DNA of 7,359 nt from Bacillota bacterium (GCA_023389005.1 JAEWFE010000215.1:1-7359), one strand, 5' to 3'; shown: positions 1-6,514, counted from the stretch's first letter. The notes: generated from the letters alone by a model not told the origin. Numbers and translations are program-made.

Positions 1-32
1 AGACAATATTAAACATAAAGAAGGTTTTGTAA

Positions 33-1001
33 ATGTGTACTGGATTACGTTACATCAATGACGGCTTTTACTTTGGCCGCAATCTCGATTTGGATTATAC
101 TTTTGGACAATCGATTGTGATTACCCCCAAGAACTACGAAATCAAATTCAAACACGAAAAAAGCATTGCCAATCATTATGCCTTTATCGGAGTCGCTGTA
201 GTCGTTGAGGATTATCCGCTTTATGCCGATGCGATTAATGAGGCGGGGCTAGGAATCGCTAATCTAAACTTCCCGCATTTTGCTGAATATGCCACGGAAA
301 TTCAAGAAGGCCAATTAAATTTAGCACCTTATGAATTGATGCTTTACGCCCTAGCAAATTGCCAATCCGTCGTCGAAGTAAAAACGGCTTTTCACAATTT
401 AAATGTCGTTGATATTCCATTTAATGCACAAATGCCCAATACGACATTGCACTGGTTTGTTGCGGATAAAAAACAAGCAGCCGTGATTGAAGTGATTCAA
501 GGAAAAGTCAAAATTACCGACAATCCAGCCAATGTCTTAACCAATAGTCCAAGCATTGATTATCATTTGATGAACCTAGCCCACTATGCTAACCTGAGTG
601 ACAAACAACCTGCCACCCAACCTTTTGATATGCCTCCATTTGGCGAAGGGTTTGGCGCGATTGGTTTACCTGGTGATTGGTCCCCGGCTTCTCGTTTCAT
701 CAAAGCTGCATTTGTAAATGAACATTCTATCAGCGAAAAAGATGAAATTAGCAATATCACTCAATTTTTCCATATTTTAGATTCGGTGGCTTTTGTTGAG
801 GGCGTAACCACTTCACCACGAGGAACCCATGACTTAACGATGTATGCTTCTTGTGGCCATCCTGAAAGTGGCAATTATTACTATAAAACTTACCGCAATA
901 ATCAAATCAATTGCGTGTCCATGTCAAAAGTCGATTTGCAAAGTCACACCCTTTTTAATTATCCGATGATTGATACCCAACAAATTCATCAGGTTAATTA
1001 G
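33..1001 (+). CDS. bsh: Bile salt hydrolase (choloylglycine hydrolase, Ntn-hydrolase family)
   Basis: This 322-residue protein has the usual length for the choloylglycine hydrolase family, which splits the amide bond of glycine- or taurine-conjugated bile salts in the cytoplasm. The N-terminus is MCTG, so removing Met exposes Cys2, the N-terminal nucleophile. The other family active-site positions are visible: Arg16 and Asp19 (in FGRNLD), Asn79 (in NLNFP), Asn171 (in LTNSP) and Arg221 (in SPASRF). Asn79 favours bile salt hydrolase over penicillin V acylase, which usually has Tyr there. There is no signal peptide. AAAGAAGG at 17-24, 8 bases before the ATG, fixes the start. Only 32 bases of upstream sequence are present, so its promoter lies outside the window. 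No terminator separates it from the next gene, so the two may be cotranscribed. Taurine or glycine preference cannot be read with confidence. Confidence 0.95.
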   Translation: MCTGLRYINDGFYFGRNLDLDYTFGQSIVITPKNYEIKFKHEKSIANHYAFIGVAVVVEDYPLYADAINEAGLGIANLNFPHFAEYATEIQEGQLNLAPYELMLYALANCQSVVEVKTAFHNLNVVDIPFNAQMPNTTLHWFVADKKQAAVIEVIQGKVKITDNPANVLTNSPSIDYHLMNLAHYANLSDKQPATQPFDMPPFGEGFGAIGLPGDWSPASRFIKAAFVNEHSISEKDEISNITQFFHILDSVAFVEGVTTSPRGTHDLTMYASCGHPESGNYYYKTYRNNQINCVSMSKVDLQSHTLFNYPMIDTQQIHQVN

Positions 1002-1052
1002 CTTAAATAAACGATTTTTACACGAATAAACGCTCAGCTGAAGGAAAGGTGC

Positions 1053-1280
1053 GTGGCCAAAATGAAACATGGTTTAAAGTATTTTTTCTGGAAAGTTTGG
1101 TTTAGTGGTATCGGCAGCAGAATGTTTGTTTTCTTTTTACTGCTTACAACTTTTGAACATTATTATAAAGGTAGTGATTCAGATATTTTTTTATTCAGCG
1201 CTACCATCATACTTCTTTTTATTCTTCTCAAAACTGCTATTTGGTACCTAAGAGGCGCAAAGATAGACGAAGAAAATTAA
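1053..1280 (+). CDS. Small membrane protein of unknown function (75 aa)
   Basis: I do not recognise this family. The 75-residue product is strongly hydrophobic. A basic N-terminus (MAKMKHGLKYFFWK) is followed by a first hydrophobic stretch at about residues 20-35, a polar linker (HYYKGSDSD, 36-44), a second membrane segment at about 45-66, and a charged tail ending IDEEN. This suggests a two-helix inner-membrane protein. The start is GTG at 1053, with AAGGA at 1041-1045 seven bases upstream. An in-frame ATG at 1062 would give 72 residues, but the AAAGG at 1045-1049 then sits 12 bases away, so GTG is slightly preferred. It lies 51 bases after the bile salt hydrolase with no terminator between, and a strong terminator follows directly. 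It is therefore probably the last gene of a bsh transcript, but nothing in the protein links it to bile. Confidence 0.7.
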   Translation: MAKMKHGLKYFFWKVWFSGIGSRMFVFFLLLTTFEHYYKGSDSDIFLFSATIILLFILLKTAIWYLRGAKIDEEN

Positions 1281-1287
1281 CCACACT

Positions 1288-1327
1288 AAAATAGACGCAC
1301 TATTTGAAGTAGTGCGTCTATTTTTTT
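1288..1327. terminator. Rho-independent terminator, probably bidirectional
   Basis: A perfect 15-base-pair stem (1288-1302 with 1310-1324, including the flanking A/T tracts) encloses the 7-base loop TTTGAAG. The GC-containing core is TAGACGCACTA. A run of seven T follows at 1321-1327, so it should stop plus-strand transcription from the small membrane-protein gene efficiently. Read on the other strand the hairpin is followed by TTTTAG, so it can also terminate the convergent AlbA_2 gene, whose stop codon (1326-1328) touches the T run. Confidence 0.9.
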
Positions 1328-2630
1328 ATTCGGATAATCGATAATGGATATAGCGTCCTTTTCCTTCCTGTATAATCAAACCATCGGCTACACTTTTCTT
1401 TAATAATCTTCCCGAAGTAGTTTGACTGACCTCTAGCCGATTTTGAACATCTTTACGAGTGAATGTTTTTTGTTCTTTTCCTAATAACAATATTTCTGCT
1501 TCTTGAGAGTTTTCAACTGTTTGCTGAGTGATAGAATCCGATATATGATTGATATTTGGCAGAATAATTTTAAACACATGATCAGAAAGGGCAATTTTAG
1601 GTTTTTTACCAGTTCCGGAATAAGCGTTCATGATTTTTTGGATACCCGTTCCATAAGATTCAATTAACTCTAGGTAATAAAAAATATTGGCTAGTTTTTC
1701 ATTACGGCAAACGGATATGCCCATCATCACATCATCCAAAGTGATCCCATTTGGCAAACCGCCCATAGAAATAAATTCCATTCGATCGGCGTATATACTG
1801 ATTAAACTACTAGCACGATACGCATATTCCCGATGAACCAATAAATTTAACAAAGCTTCTCGTATGGCCATTTCTGGATAATCCCTTTGATCCACACGAT
1901 ATAAAGAATCAAACGAAGAATGGCGTTGGTTACGAAAATCAATATATTCATAAGCTGCCTCCATTTGTTCAAATAAAGAACCTGAAATCTCTTTACGGTA
2001 TCTAAACTGCGCTTGATTTTCTCCTTCAAAAGAGGCAATTTTTATCGTATGTATACATTGATCTGATATTAATAGGCCAAGATTGGTGTATAGTCCATCA
2101 TAGTTCAAGATTCCTAAAGTTTTCATCTGTGCTTCTTCTAAAGGCAAATTCTTTTTAGCAAAGTGTTTTTTTGCAGTTTCAAAAGTTAAATTTTGCTCTA
2201 TAGATCGACTATTTTCAAAATAATCGCCATCCGTTTCCTTAATCATTTGCCGAATTAGCGATTGACTGGCAGGTGCCGAAGAAAAGCCTTGTCTAATATA
2301 AACCCCTTCTGGACGTATTCCTTTTTTCGCAATATAGTACGGACGATTTGTGCCACGTTGAACATCGATGACAACCACTTGCTTATTCTCTATATTTAAT
2401 GTCTCATAGTGCAAAAACATCGTCAAATCAGGTTTTATAGCATCACGTATCATATTACTCACTTGTAGCGCAACTTCATCTGGATGATCAACACCAATGA
2501 CCGTTCCATCATCGAGCACACCTATATACAACTTACCGCCTGTACTGTTCGCAAATGAAATAATTTCTTTTTTAATATCATCAACCACAACCGATTTTAA
2601 TGCTACTTTTTCGCTTTCCTTGAATATCAT
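1326..2630 (-). CDS. AlbA_2/Schlafen-type putative DNA- or RNA-binding protein with ATPase-like and winged-helix domains
   Basis: This 434-residue cytoplasmic protein has the architecture often annotated as RecG-related or divergent-AAA regulator. Residues about 5-118 form an AlbA_2 (Schlafen-type) domain: ESEKVALK, then KKEIISFANSTGGKLYIGVLDDG and a GVYIRQG strand. Residues about 250-345 resemble the HATPase_c_4 region, with REALLNLLVHREY (257-269), GLPNGI, RNEKLANIF and ESYGTGIQKI. Residues about 376-434 look like a winged helix (TRKDVQNRLEVSQTTSGRLLKK), suitable for DNA binding. The start is ATG at 2630, with AGAAGGGG (2636-2643) five bases upstream. It is a single-gene unit with its own promoter and a three-copy operator-like array, so autoregulation is likely. 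Function in this family is poorly defined; transcriptional control or a defence role are both possible. The family call is confident, the role is not. Confidence 0.85.
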   Translation of the reverse strand: MIFKESEKVALKSVVVDDIKKEIISFANSTGGKLYIGVLDDGTVIGVDHPDEVALQVSNMIRDAIKPDLTMFLHYETLNIENKQVVVIDVQRGTNRPYYIAKKGIRPEGVYIRQGFSSAPASQSLIRQMIKETDGDYFENSRSIEQNLTFETAKKHFAKKNLPLEEAQMKTLGILNYDGLYTNLGLLISDQCIHTIKIASFEGENQAQFRYRKEISGSLFEQMEAAYEYIDFRNQRHSSFDSLYRVDQRDYPEMAIREALLNLLVHREYAYRASSLISIYADRMEFISMGGLPNGITLDDVMMGISVCRNEKLANIFYYLELIESYGTGIQKIMNAYSGTGKKPKIALSDHVFKIILPNINHISDSITQQTVENSQEAEILLLGKEQKTFTRKDVQNRLEVSQTTSGRLLKKSVADGLIIQEGKGRYIHYRLSE

Positions 2631-2641
2631 ACTATCCCCTT

Positions 2642-2708
2642 CTCACCATACTAACCATATTCTACTCATACTAACCATTTTTATCAAACATTTGGTTAGT
2701 ATGGTTAG
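2642..2708. promoter_or_regulatory. Three-copy 16-base operator-like repeat array
   Basis: The unit TGGTTAGTATGGTTAG is itself a tandem pair of TGGTTAG heptamers on a 9-base period. Copy C (2693-2708, plus strand) is perfect. Copy A (2642-2657, minus strand) reads TGGTTAGTATGGTGAG, one mismatch. Copy B (2662-2677, minus strand) reads TGGTTAGTATGAGTAG, two mismatches. A and B are direct repeats spaced exactly 20 bases; C is inverted and lies upstream of -35. B overlaps the -10 and spacer and A covers the predicted start point, as expected of repressor sites. A single extra heptamer (CTAACCA) is at 2742-2748. The likely binder is the winged-helix protein encoded just downstream; that link is inference. 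Confidence 0.75.
2659..2687 (-). promoter_or_regulatory. Sigma-A-type promoter of the AlbA_2 gene
   Basis: On the minus strand, TTGATA (2682-2687) and TAGAAT (2659-2664) are separated by exactly 17 bases. Transcription would begin near 2652, leaving a leader of about 22 bases that contains the AGAAGGGG ribosome binding site. The spacer is largely filled by one of the 16-base operator-like repeats. Each hexamer is one or two mismatches from consensus. Confidence 0.7.
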
Positions 2709-2768
2709 CTAAACGCACTACTTCATGAAATCTCCGTTTATCTAACCACCCCTTCTCATAAACTGGAT

Positions 2769-2813
2769 AAAAAAAACACCGCGTAAAGATGTATCTCCTT
2801 ACTGCGGTGTTTT
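2769..2813 (-). terminator. Rho-independent terminator of the ABC exporter operon
   Basis: AAAACACCGC (2773-2782) pairs perfectly with GCGGTGTTTT (2804-2813). The inner bases GTAA and TTAC (2783-2786 with 2799-2802) extend the stem past a bulged T at 2803. On the minus strand the hairpin is followed by eight T (plus-strand A run 2769-2776). It begins 5 bases after the permease stop codon and separates the operon from the AlbA_2 promoter region on the same strand. Confidence 0.88.
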
Positions 2814-2818
2814 ATTCA

Positions 2819-4045
2819 TTAACGTAAGATATCAATTAAATCTTTTTTAGCAGCTTCTCTTGCTGGCATGACTGAGAAGATTAAACCAATCAGCGTAGAG
2901 ACTCCGACTGCCACGACAATTGTAAACAAATCAACCGTAACATGTATCTTCATCAAAGAGCCAATGCCGTAAGCTAAAATCATTCCGATAAAGTAACCAA
3001 TCACACCACCAGTAAACGTCAATAGCACCCCTTCAATTAAAAACTGAATCATAATGGAGCGTTGAGTTGCACCTAATGCTCGACGAATCCCGATTTCTTT
3101 GGTTCGTTCAGAAACTGAAATATACATCATATTCATCACACCGACACCTGCGATAAACAATGAAATACCAGCCACGGCGGTAATAAAGTAAGTAATCGTA
3201 CTTAACACTTTCCCGATACCCTTACTTAAAATCGCCGTATCAAAGGAACGATAACTCCCTTGTTGACGCATACTACCTGATTTTTTCAATTTATCAAGTA
3301 TCTTATTCGTCACTTCATCTGGTCGTGTCCCCTTTTTCATCGTGACGACAATACTGTAGCTTGACTCATCGCCTTTTATTAAATAATATTGATAAGCTTT
3401 TTTAGGGATTTGGACTTGATAACTGCTCATATCCCCAAACATACTGGCCATTTGCGCTTGTTCATCAGTCATCTCCATGCCACGATACACACCGACAATG
3501 GCGTAATTTTGAGCAGAGATTAATATTCCGCGATTCAACGCATTTTCAGGAGTCCCATACAAATCCTTCGCTAACTCTTCATTGATAACAGCAACACGAG
3601 TGCGATTGAGATTATCCGCTTTGGACAGATTTCGCCCCACAAGCAGATCACTGTTGGTTTGTTTGACTAGTTTGGCTTCAATCGATTGGTTTTTATTTTT
3701 TATCAAAGTGCTAAAACTAATGCTGTTAGATTCTTGTTTTTCAAATTCGGCACTTTCTACCCCAGAAATACGACGAACTAGTTCCAAGTCACTATTTTGA
3801 AAAGCTGGTCGATTAGTTTCATAAAAAGAATTATCATTTGGATTGAATAAGATTTGGGCTTGAATTTTGCCGTTATCACTCTTGGTTAGACTTTCAATGG
3901 TTTGGCGCTCATAGCTACGACCTATCGCCAAAATCGCAATCACCGCACTAACCCCGATAATAATCCCAATCATCGTTAAAATACTGCGTTTACGATTATT
4001 ATTGATTGCTTTAAAGGCCGAACGAAAATTCACATAAAAGTTCAT
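2819..4045 (-). CDS. MacB/FtsX-type ABC transporter permease (YknZ-like)
   Basis: This 408-residue protein has the four-helix MacB/FtsX topology. Helix 1 is at about 21-42 (ILTMIGIIIGVSAVIAILAI), followed by a large extracytoplasmic MacB_PCD-like domain (about 45-280). Helices 2-4 are at about 282-306, 333-362 and 373-395. The conserved cytoplasmic coupling segment ERTKEIGIRRALGA is at 314-327, and the end PAREAAKKDLIDILR is typical of the family. MacB-type permeases do not form a classical channel; they transmit ATPase motion to the extracytoplasmic side to drive export with an adaptor protein. The ATG overlaps the stop of the ATPase gene by 4 bases (ATGA, 4042-4045), and GAGGCGGTGA lies just upstream, implying coupled translation. 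It is the last gene of the operon, 5 bases before a terminator. Substrate is unknown; antimicrobial peptides are a common guess for such systems. Confidence 0.92.
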   Translation of the reverse strand: MNFYVNFRSAFKAINNNRKRSILTMIGIIIGVSAVIAILAIGRSYERQTIESLTKSDNGKIQAQILFNPNDNSFYETNRPAFQNSDLELVRRISGVESAEFEKQESNSISFSTLIKNKNQSIEAKLVKQTNSDLLVGRNLSKADNLNRTRVAVINEELAKDLYGTPENALNRGILISAQNYAIVGVYRGMEMTDEQAQMASMFGDMSSYQVQIPKKAYQYYLIKGDESSYSIVVTMKKGTRPDEVTNKILDKLKKSGSMRQQGSYRSFDTAILSKGIGKVLSTITYFITAVAGISLFIAGVGVMNMMYISVSERTKEIGIRRALGATQRSIMIQFLIEGVLLTFTGGVIGYFIGMILAYGIGSLMKIHVTVDLFTIVVAVGVSTLIGLIFSVMPAREAAKKDLIDILR

Positions 4046-4725
4046 GATTTCACCGCCTCATCTGCAATAATTGCTCCATCGCGAATTTTAATTAAACGAT
4101 GACAATAAGGTACCACTTCTGGATCATGGGTCACCAAAATAATAGTCGCACCATCTTTTGCATTTAATTCCGCAAATAATTCCATAATTTCCGTGGAAGT
4201 ATGCGTATCAAGCGCGCCAGTTGGTTCATCGGCAATAATAAATTTTGGATTATTAATGATGGATCTAGCAATCGCGACCCTTTGTTGTTGCCCACCGGAT
4301 AATTGCTTCGGATATTTATCTTCTTTACCTTCTAAGCCAACTCGTTTTAAGGCAGCTAGAACCTTTTCTTTGGTTTGTGAAAAATTATAGCCGCCATAAA
4401 GTAAAGGTAATTCCACATTTTCATAGACGGTATTATTTTCAATTAGGCTAAAATTTTGAAAGACAAAGCCCACTGTTTGATTGCGCACTTTTGATAGTCG
4501 GTCATCATTCGTCCCAACTAAAGATTCCCCTTCAAAAAGATAGGTCCCTTCAAATTTGCGGTCAATAAAGCCCAGTAAATTAATCAATGTTGATTTTCCT
4601 GAACCAGATGGACCCATAACAGCGACCATTTCCCCTTGTTCAATATGCAAATTCACATCTTTAAGGACATGCAAGGATTCTTCATCATTTTTATAGTATT
4701 TGTTGATATGAATTAAATCTATCAT
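4042..4725 (-). CDS. ABC transporter ATP-binding protein of the MacB/LolD type (YknY-like)
   Basis: This 227-residue protein is a complete single nucleotide-binding domain. It has Walker A GPSGSGKST (38-46), Q-loop Gln90 (FVFQNF), signature LSGGQ (142-146), Walker B FIIADE with catalytic Glu167, D-loop ALD (171-173) and switch His200 (LVTHD). All key residues are intact. Its length and the ADEPTGALD context match the MacB/LolD group of ATPases that pair with FtsX-like permeases. It should work as a dimer on the cytoplasmic face of the permease encoded next, energising export. The ATG at 4725 overlaps the adaptor stop codon (ATGA, 4722-4725). No strong Shine-Dalgarno is visible (GGCGGTG only), so its translation probably depends on coupling to the adaptor gene. 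Confidence 0.95.
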   Translation of the reverse strand: MIDLIHINKYYKNDEESLHVLKDVNLHIEQGEMVAVMGPSGSGKSTLINLLGFIDRKFEGTYLFEGESLVGTNDDRLSKVRNQTVGFVFQNFSLIENNTVYENVELPLLYGGYNFSQTKEKVLAALKRVGLEGKEDKYPKQLSGGQQQRVAIARSIINNPKFIIADEPTGALDTHTSTEIMELFAELNAKDGATIILVTHDPEVVPYCHRLIKIRDGAIIADEAVKS

Positions 4726-5951
4726 TCAAACACCGCCACTTCCTGATTATCCTTTAATTTTTTATCGGGATTCAAAATATATTTATCCCCCATCGCTAAG
4801 CCTTTTTCAACTAAGTAATTAGCACCTTGGTCTTTCACCGTCACTTCAGTTAGATGTGCTTTTCCATCCTTATAGGTATACACATATTGCTTACCATCGC
4901 GCGCAACCACGACTTCTTTTGGCACAGTTATTTGATTAAAATGAATGGCCACTTGCACACTAAAACCATTATGAATTTCTTCAGCTGTTTCTACTGTAAA
5001 GGCATAACTGGAAGTAGAACTACTACTGTTACTATTACCACCTGAGACCGCTGCACTCAAGGATGGTTTGGCACTTGCTGATTCAGGTAAAGTCGAAATA
5101 TTCGTAATCGTTCCTGCAATTTTGCGTTCATCATTGGCTGGCATGACTTCTACTTTTTGGCCTTGTTTGATTTTATTGTAATCATATTCTGTCACACTCG
5201 CTTGCACCACAGTCCCTGGTGAAACTAAAGTCGCATATGGCACATTCTCTTGTGTTTTACCATTTTGATCTACATAAACAATCCCGTCAAACAGCGCAGT
5301 CACCTTGGTATTCACTTTCTCTTTTAACTGGGCAATGGCTTTTTGCGCATCACTATATTCTAGATTTGCATTATCTATCCCTTGTTTAGCTTTCGTAACT
5401 GCATCACCAGCCTCATCATAAGCTTCTTTGATTTGAGCCATTTGTTCAACTACTTTGGCTGCTGATGGATCATTGGCCGCTTGCAAGGCTTGTACCGATT
5501 TATTCAATTGGTTGTATTGATCAGCCAATTGATTTTTCTTATTAACCGCGCTATTATAGCCACTTTGCGCATTAGATACAGCCAAGTTTAATTTATTTAA
5601 ATCTTGTTCTTGCTGACTCACTTTTTCTTCAATAGTTTGATTTTTGTAAGTTGCTAACACATCTCCAGCTTTCACTTGTTGATTATTTTGTACATGAATC
5701 GTTTCAATCGTACCTAATGTAGGATCTAAAGTAAAAGTCCGACTTTCTTTTGGTTGAGCGACACCGTTAAATAATAGTGGTGCTGACTTTTCGATTTTGA
5801 CAACTTGATAATCGCCTTTTTGTTCTGTTTGCTTTGTACTTCTGGTAATAGAAAAAATAGTTGCTCCAATTGCAATCACGATACAAGCCACTACAAAGCC
5901 AATCGTTAAGCGGATTTGTTTTTTACGTTTATTCTTTTTCAAAAAAGACAC
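4722..5951 (-). CDS. Membrane-fusion (HlyD/MacA/YknX-like) adaptor of the ABC exporter
   Basis: With the GTG at 5951 the product has 409 residues. A very basic N-terminus (KKNKRKKQIR) precedes one membrane anchor (about 14-34), and the rest is extracytoplasmic. A first lipoyl-like half is at about 74-104 (GTIETIHVQNNQQVKAGDVLATY region), a long coiled-coil hairpin at about 106-214, and the second lipoyl half at about 215-247 (ALFDGIVY, LVSPGTVV). A beta-barrel part (about 248-345) is interrupted by a Ser/Gly/Asn-rich loop (303-315), and a C-terminal membrane-proximal domain follows. Gram-positive bacteria lack TolC, so the adaptor likely forms a funnel on the permease. The start is uncertain. 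GTG follows the previous stop by 2 bases but has no correctly spaced Shine-Dalgarno, whereas TTG at 5942 (codon 4) has AGGAG 8 bases upstream and gives 406 residues beginning MKKNKRKK. Confidence 0.9.
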   Translation of the reverse strand: MSFLKKNKRKKQIRLTIGFVVACIVIAIGATIFSITRSTKQTEQKGDYQVVKIEKSAPLLFNGVAQPKESRTFTLDPTLGTIETIHVQNNQQVKAGDVLATYKNQTIEEKVSQQEQDLNKLNLAVSNAQSGYNSAVNKKNQLADQYNQLNKSVQALQAANDPSAAKVVEQMAQIKEAYDEAGDAVTKAKQGIDNANLEYSDAQKAIAQLKEKVNTKVTALFDGIVYVDQNGKTQENVPYATLVSPGTVVQASVTEYDYNKIKQGQKVEVMPANDERKIAGTITNISTLPESASAKPSLSAAVSGGNSNSSSSTSSYAFTVETAEEIHNGFSVQVAIHFNQITVPKEVVVARDGKQYVYTYKDGKAHLTEVTVKDQGANYLVEKGLAMGDKYILNPDKKLKDNQEVAVFE

Positions 5952-5955
5952 TCCT
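5951..5955 (-). promoter_or_regulatory. Ribosome binding site AGGAG deciding the adaptor start
   Basis: AGGAG spans the last two bases of the preceding stop codon TAG and abuts the GTG at 5951, sharing its first base, so it cannot serve that GTG. It is 8 bases from the in-frame TTG at 5940-5942, normal spacing. This favours TTG initiation, or re-initiation coupled to the upstream gene. Confidence 0.55.
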
Positions 5956-6499
5956 ATTCTTCTTCCTGTAATCCTTCAATTTTAAAAATGTGAACCAAAC
6001 ACATAATCGCTGGTAATTGTAAAATGATACTACCGGCAATTCCGATTATAGCGGATACCAGAACCACACTGCCAATGAGGGGCGCAACCTGTGCATCCAC
6101 ACCTCCCACATTACTTAATGACTGAATATTTTCCACTGTTAAACCAGATAATACAAGGCCTAATAATAGATCAAAGACCCAATAACCTAGATTAAGGAAA
6201 TAAGGCAATTTACTTGGCAATTGTTCTTCTTTTAATTTACGAAAAGCGGCAAAAAGCAATGCTACCAACACGATGGCTAAAAGAACATGAATAATAGCCA
6301 CAATTTTATAAGTTGGGGCGTTGGCTGCTTCATAAATTGCTTGGGCGTTTTTTTCTGTAACAAACTCACTGGTGATTTTTTTAGGAAATAACGTACCTGG
6401 TAAAGATACAACATTTACAATCAGACTGATACTTGCTAAGATTAGCAAAGTTAAATTCCAACCACGTAATTTTCCCATCCGACGTTGTACTTCATTCAT
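5954..6499 (-). CDS. Four-helix membrane protein, first gene of the exporter operon (YknW-like position)
   Basis: I do not recognise a family with certainty. From the ATG at 6499 the product has 181 residues. It has a basic N-terminus (MNEVQRRMGKLRGW) and hydrophobic segments at about 15-34, 65-87, 100-121 and 141-171. A soluble stretch lies between the first two (PKKITSEFVTEKNAQAIYEAANAP) and an acidic tail ends LQEEE. An upstream in-frame TTG at 6517 would lengthen it by six residues, but it lies before the perfect AAGGAGG (6508-6514), which sits 8 bases from the ATG, so ATG is the real start. It is the promoter-proximal gene and is followed within 2-11 bases by the adaptor. In B. subtilis the equivalent position holds yknW, a Yip1-like membrane protein interacting with the YknXYZ exporter. 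By position this protein may play a similar accessory role; sequence similarity was not tested. Confidence 0.8.
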   Translation of the reverse strand: MNEVQRRMGKLRGWNLTLLILASISLIVNVVSLPGTLFPKKITSEFVTEKNAQAIYEAANAPTYKIVAIIHVLLAIVLVALLFAAFRKLKEEQLPSKLPYFLNLGYWVFDLLLGLVLSGLTVENIQSLSNVGGVDAQVAPLIGSVVLVSAIIGIAGSIILQLPAIMCLVHIFKIEGLQEEE

Positions 6500-6507
6500 T
6501 GATAATT

Positions 6508-6514
6508 CCTCCTT
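6508..6514 (-). promoter_or_regulatory. Consensus ribosome binding site AAGGAGG for the exporter operon
   Basis: AAGGAGG on the minus strand lies 8 bases before ATG 6499. It falls inside the longer open frame that begins at TTG 6517, which rules that TTG out as the main start. Confidence 0.9.

Larger units (their letters stand above)
1305..2725. repeat. 16-base inverted repeat flanking the AlbA_2 gene
   Basis: TGAAGTAGTGCGTCTA at 1305-1320 (plus strand) is matched by TGAAGTAGTGCGTTTA read on the minus strand at 2725-2710. That is 15 of 16 identical, including 13 in a row. The left copy is the loop and right arm of the terminator; the right copy lies upstream of the AlbA_2 promoter. Both lie outside coding sequence on either side of the same gene. 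No target duplication or transposase is seen, so this does not by itself define an insertion sequence. Confidence 0.45.
2636..2758. repeat. 10-base direct repeat bracketing the AlbA_2 promoter region
   Basis: CCCCTTCTCA occurs at 2636-2645 and again at 2749-2758. On the minus strand it reads TGAGAAGGGG. The inner copy supplies the ribosome binding site of the AlbA_2 gene. The outer copy lies next to a lone TGGTTAG heptamer (2742-2748 on the minus strand) and precedes no plausible gene. This may be a remnant of a duplicated promoter end. Confidence 0.5.

Noticed and set aside
33..1001. Penicillin V acylase instead of bile salt hydrolase
   Set aside because: The position that is usually Tyr in penicillin V acylases is Asn79 here, within NLNFP as in bile salt hydrolases. 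Activity would still need an assay.
1847..2038. Minus-strand 63-codon frame inside the AlbA_2 gene
   Set aside because: It is an out-of-frame shadow of conserved coding sequence with no independent start signal.
2497..2712. Plus-strand 71-codon open frame opposite the start of the AlbA_2 gene
   Set aside because: It is antisense to a well-supported gene and its promoter, has no good ribosome binding site, and its tail merely translates the operator repeats.
1305..2725. Complete insertion sequence bounded by the 16-base inverted repeats
   Set aside because: There is no transposase or integrase in the interval, no visible target duplication, and one repeat is part of a functional terminator.
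2642..2758. CRISPR-like or tandem-repeat array from the TGGTTAG copies
   Set aside because: The units are only 16 bases, occur in both orientations, are few and lie on a promoter. Operator sites explain them better.
3582..3800. Plus-strand 72-codon frame opposite the permease
   Set aside because: It is antisense to a conserved permease domain, with no promoter, ribosome binding site or recognisable motif. The same applies to 4193-4390 and 4854-5045.
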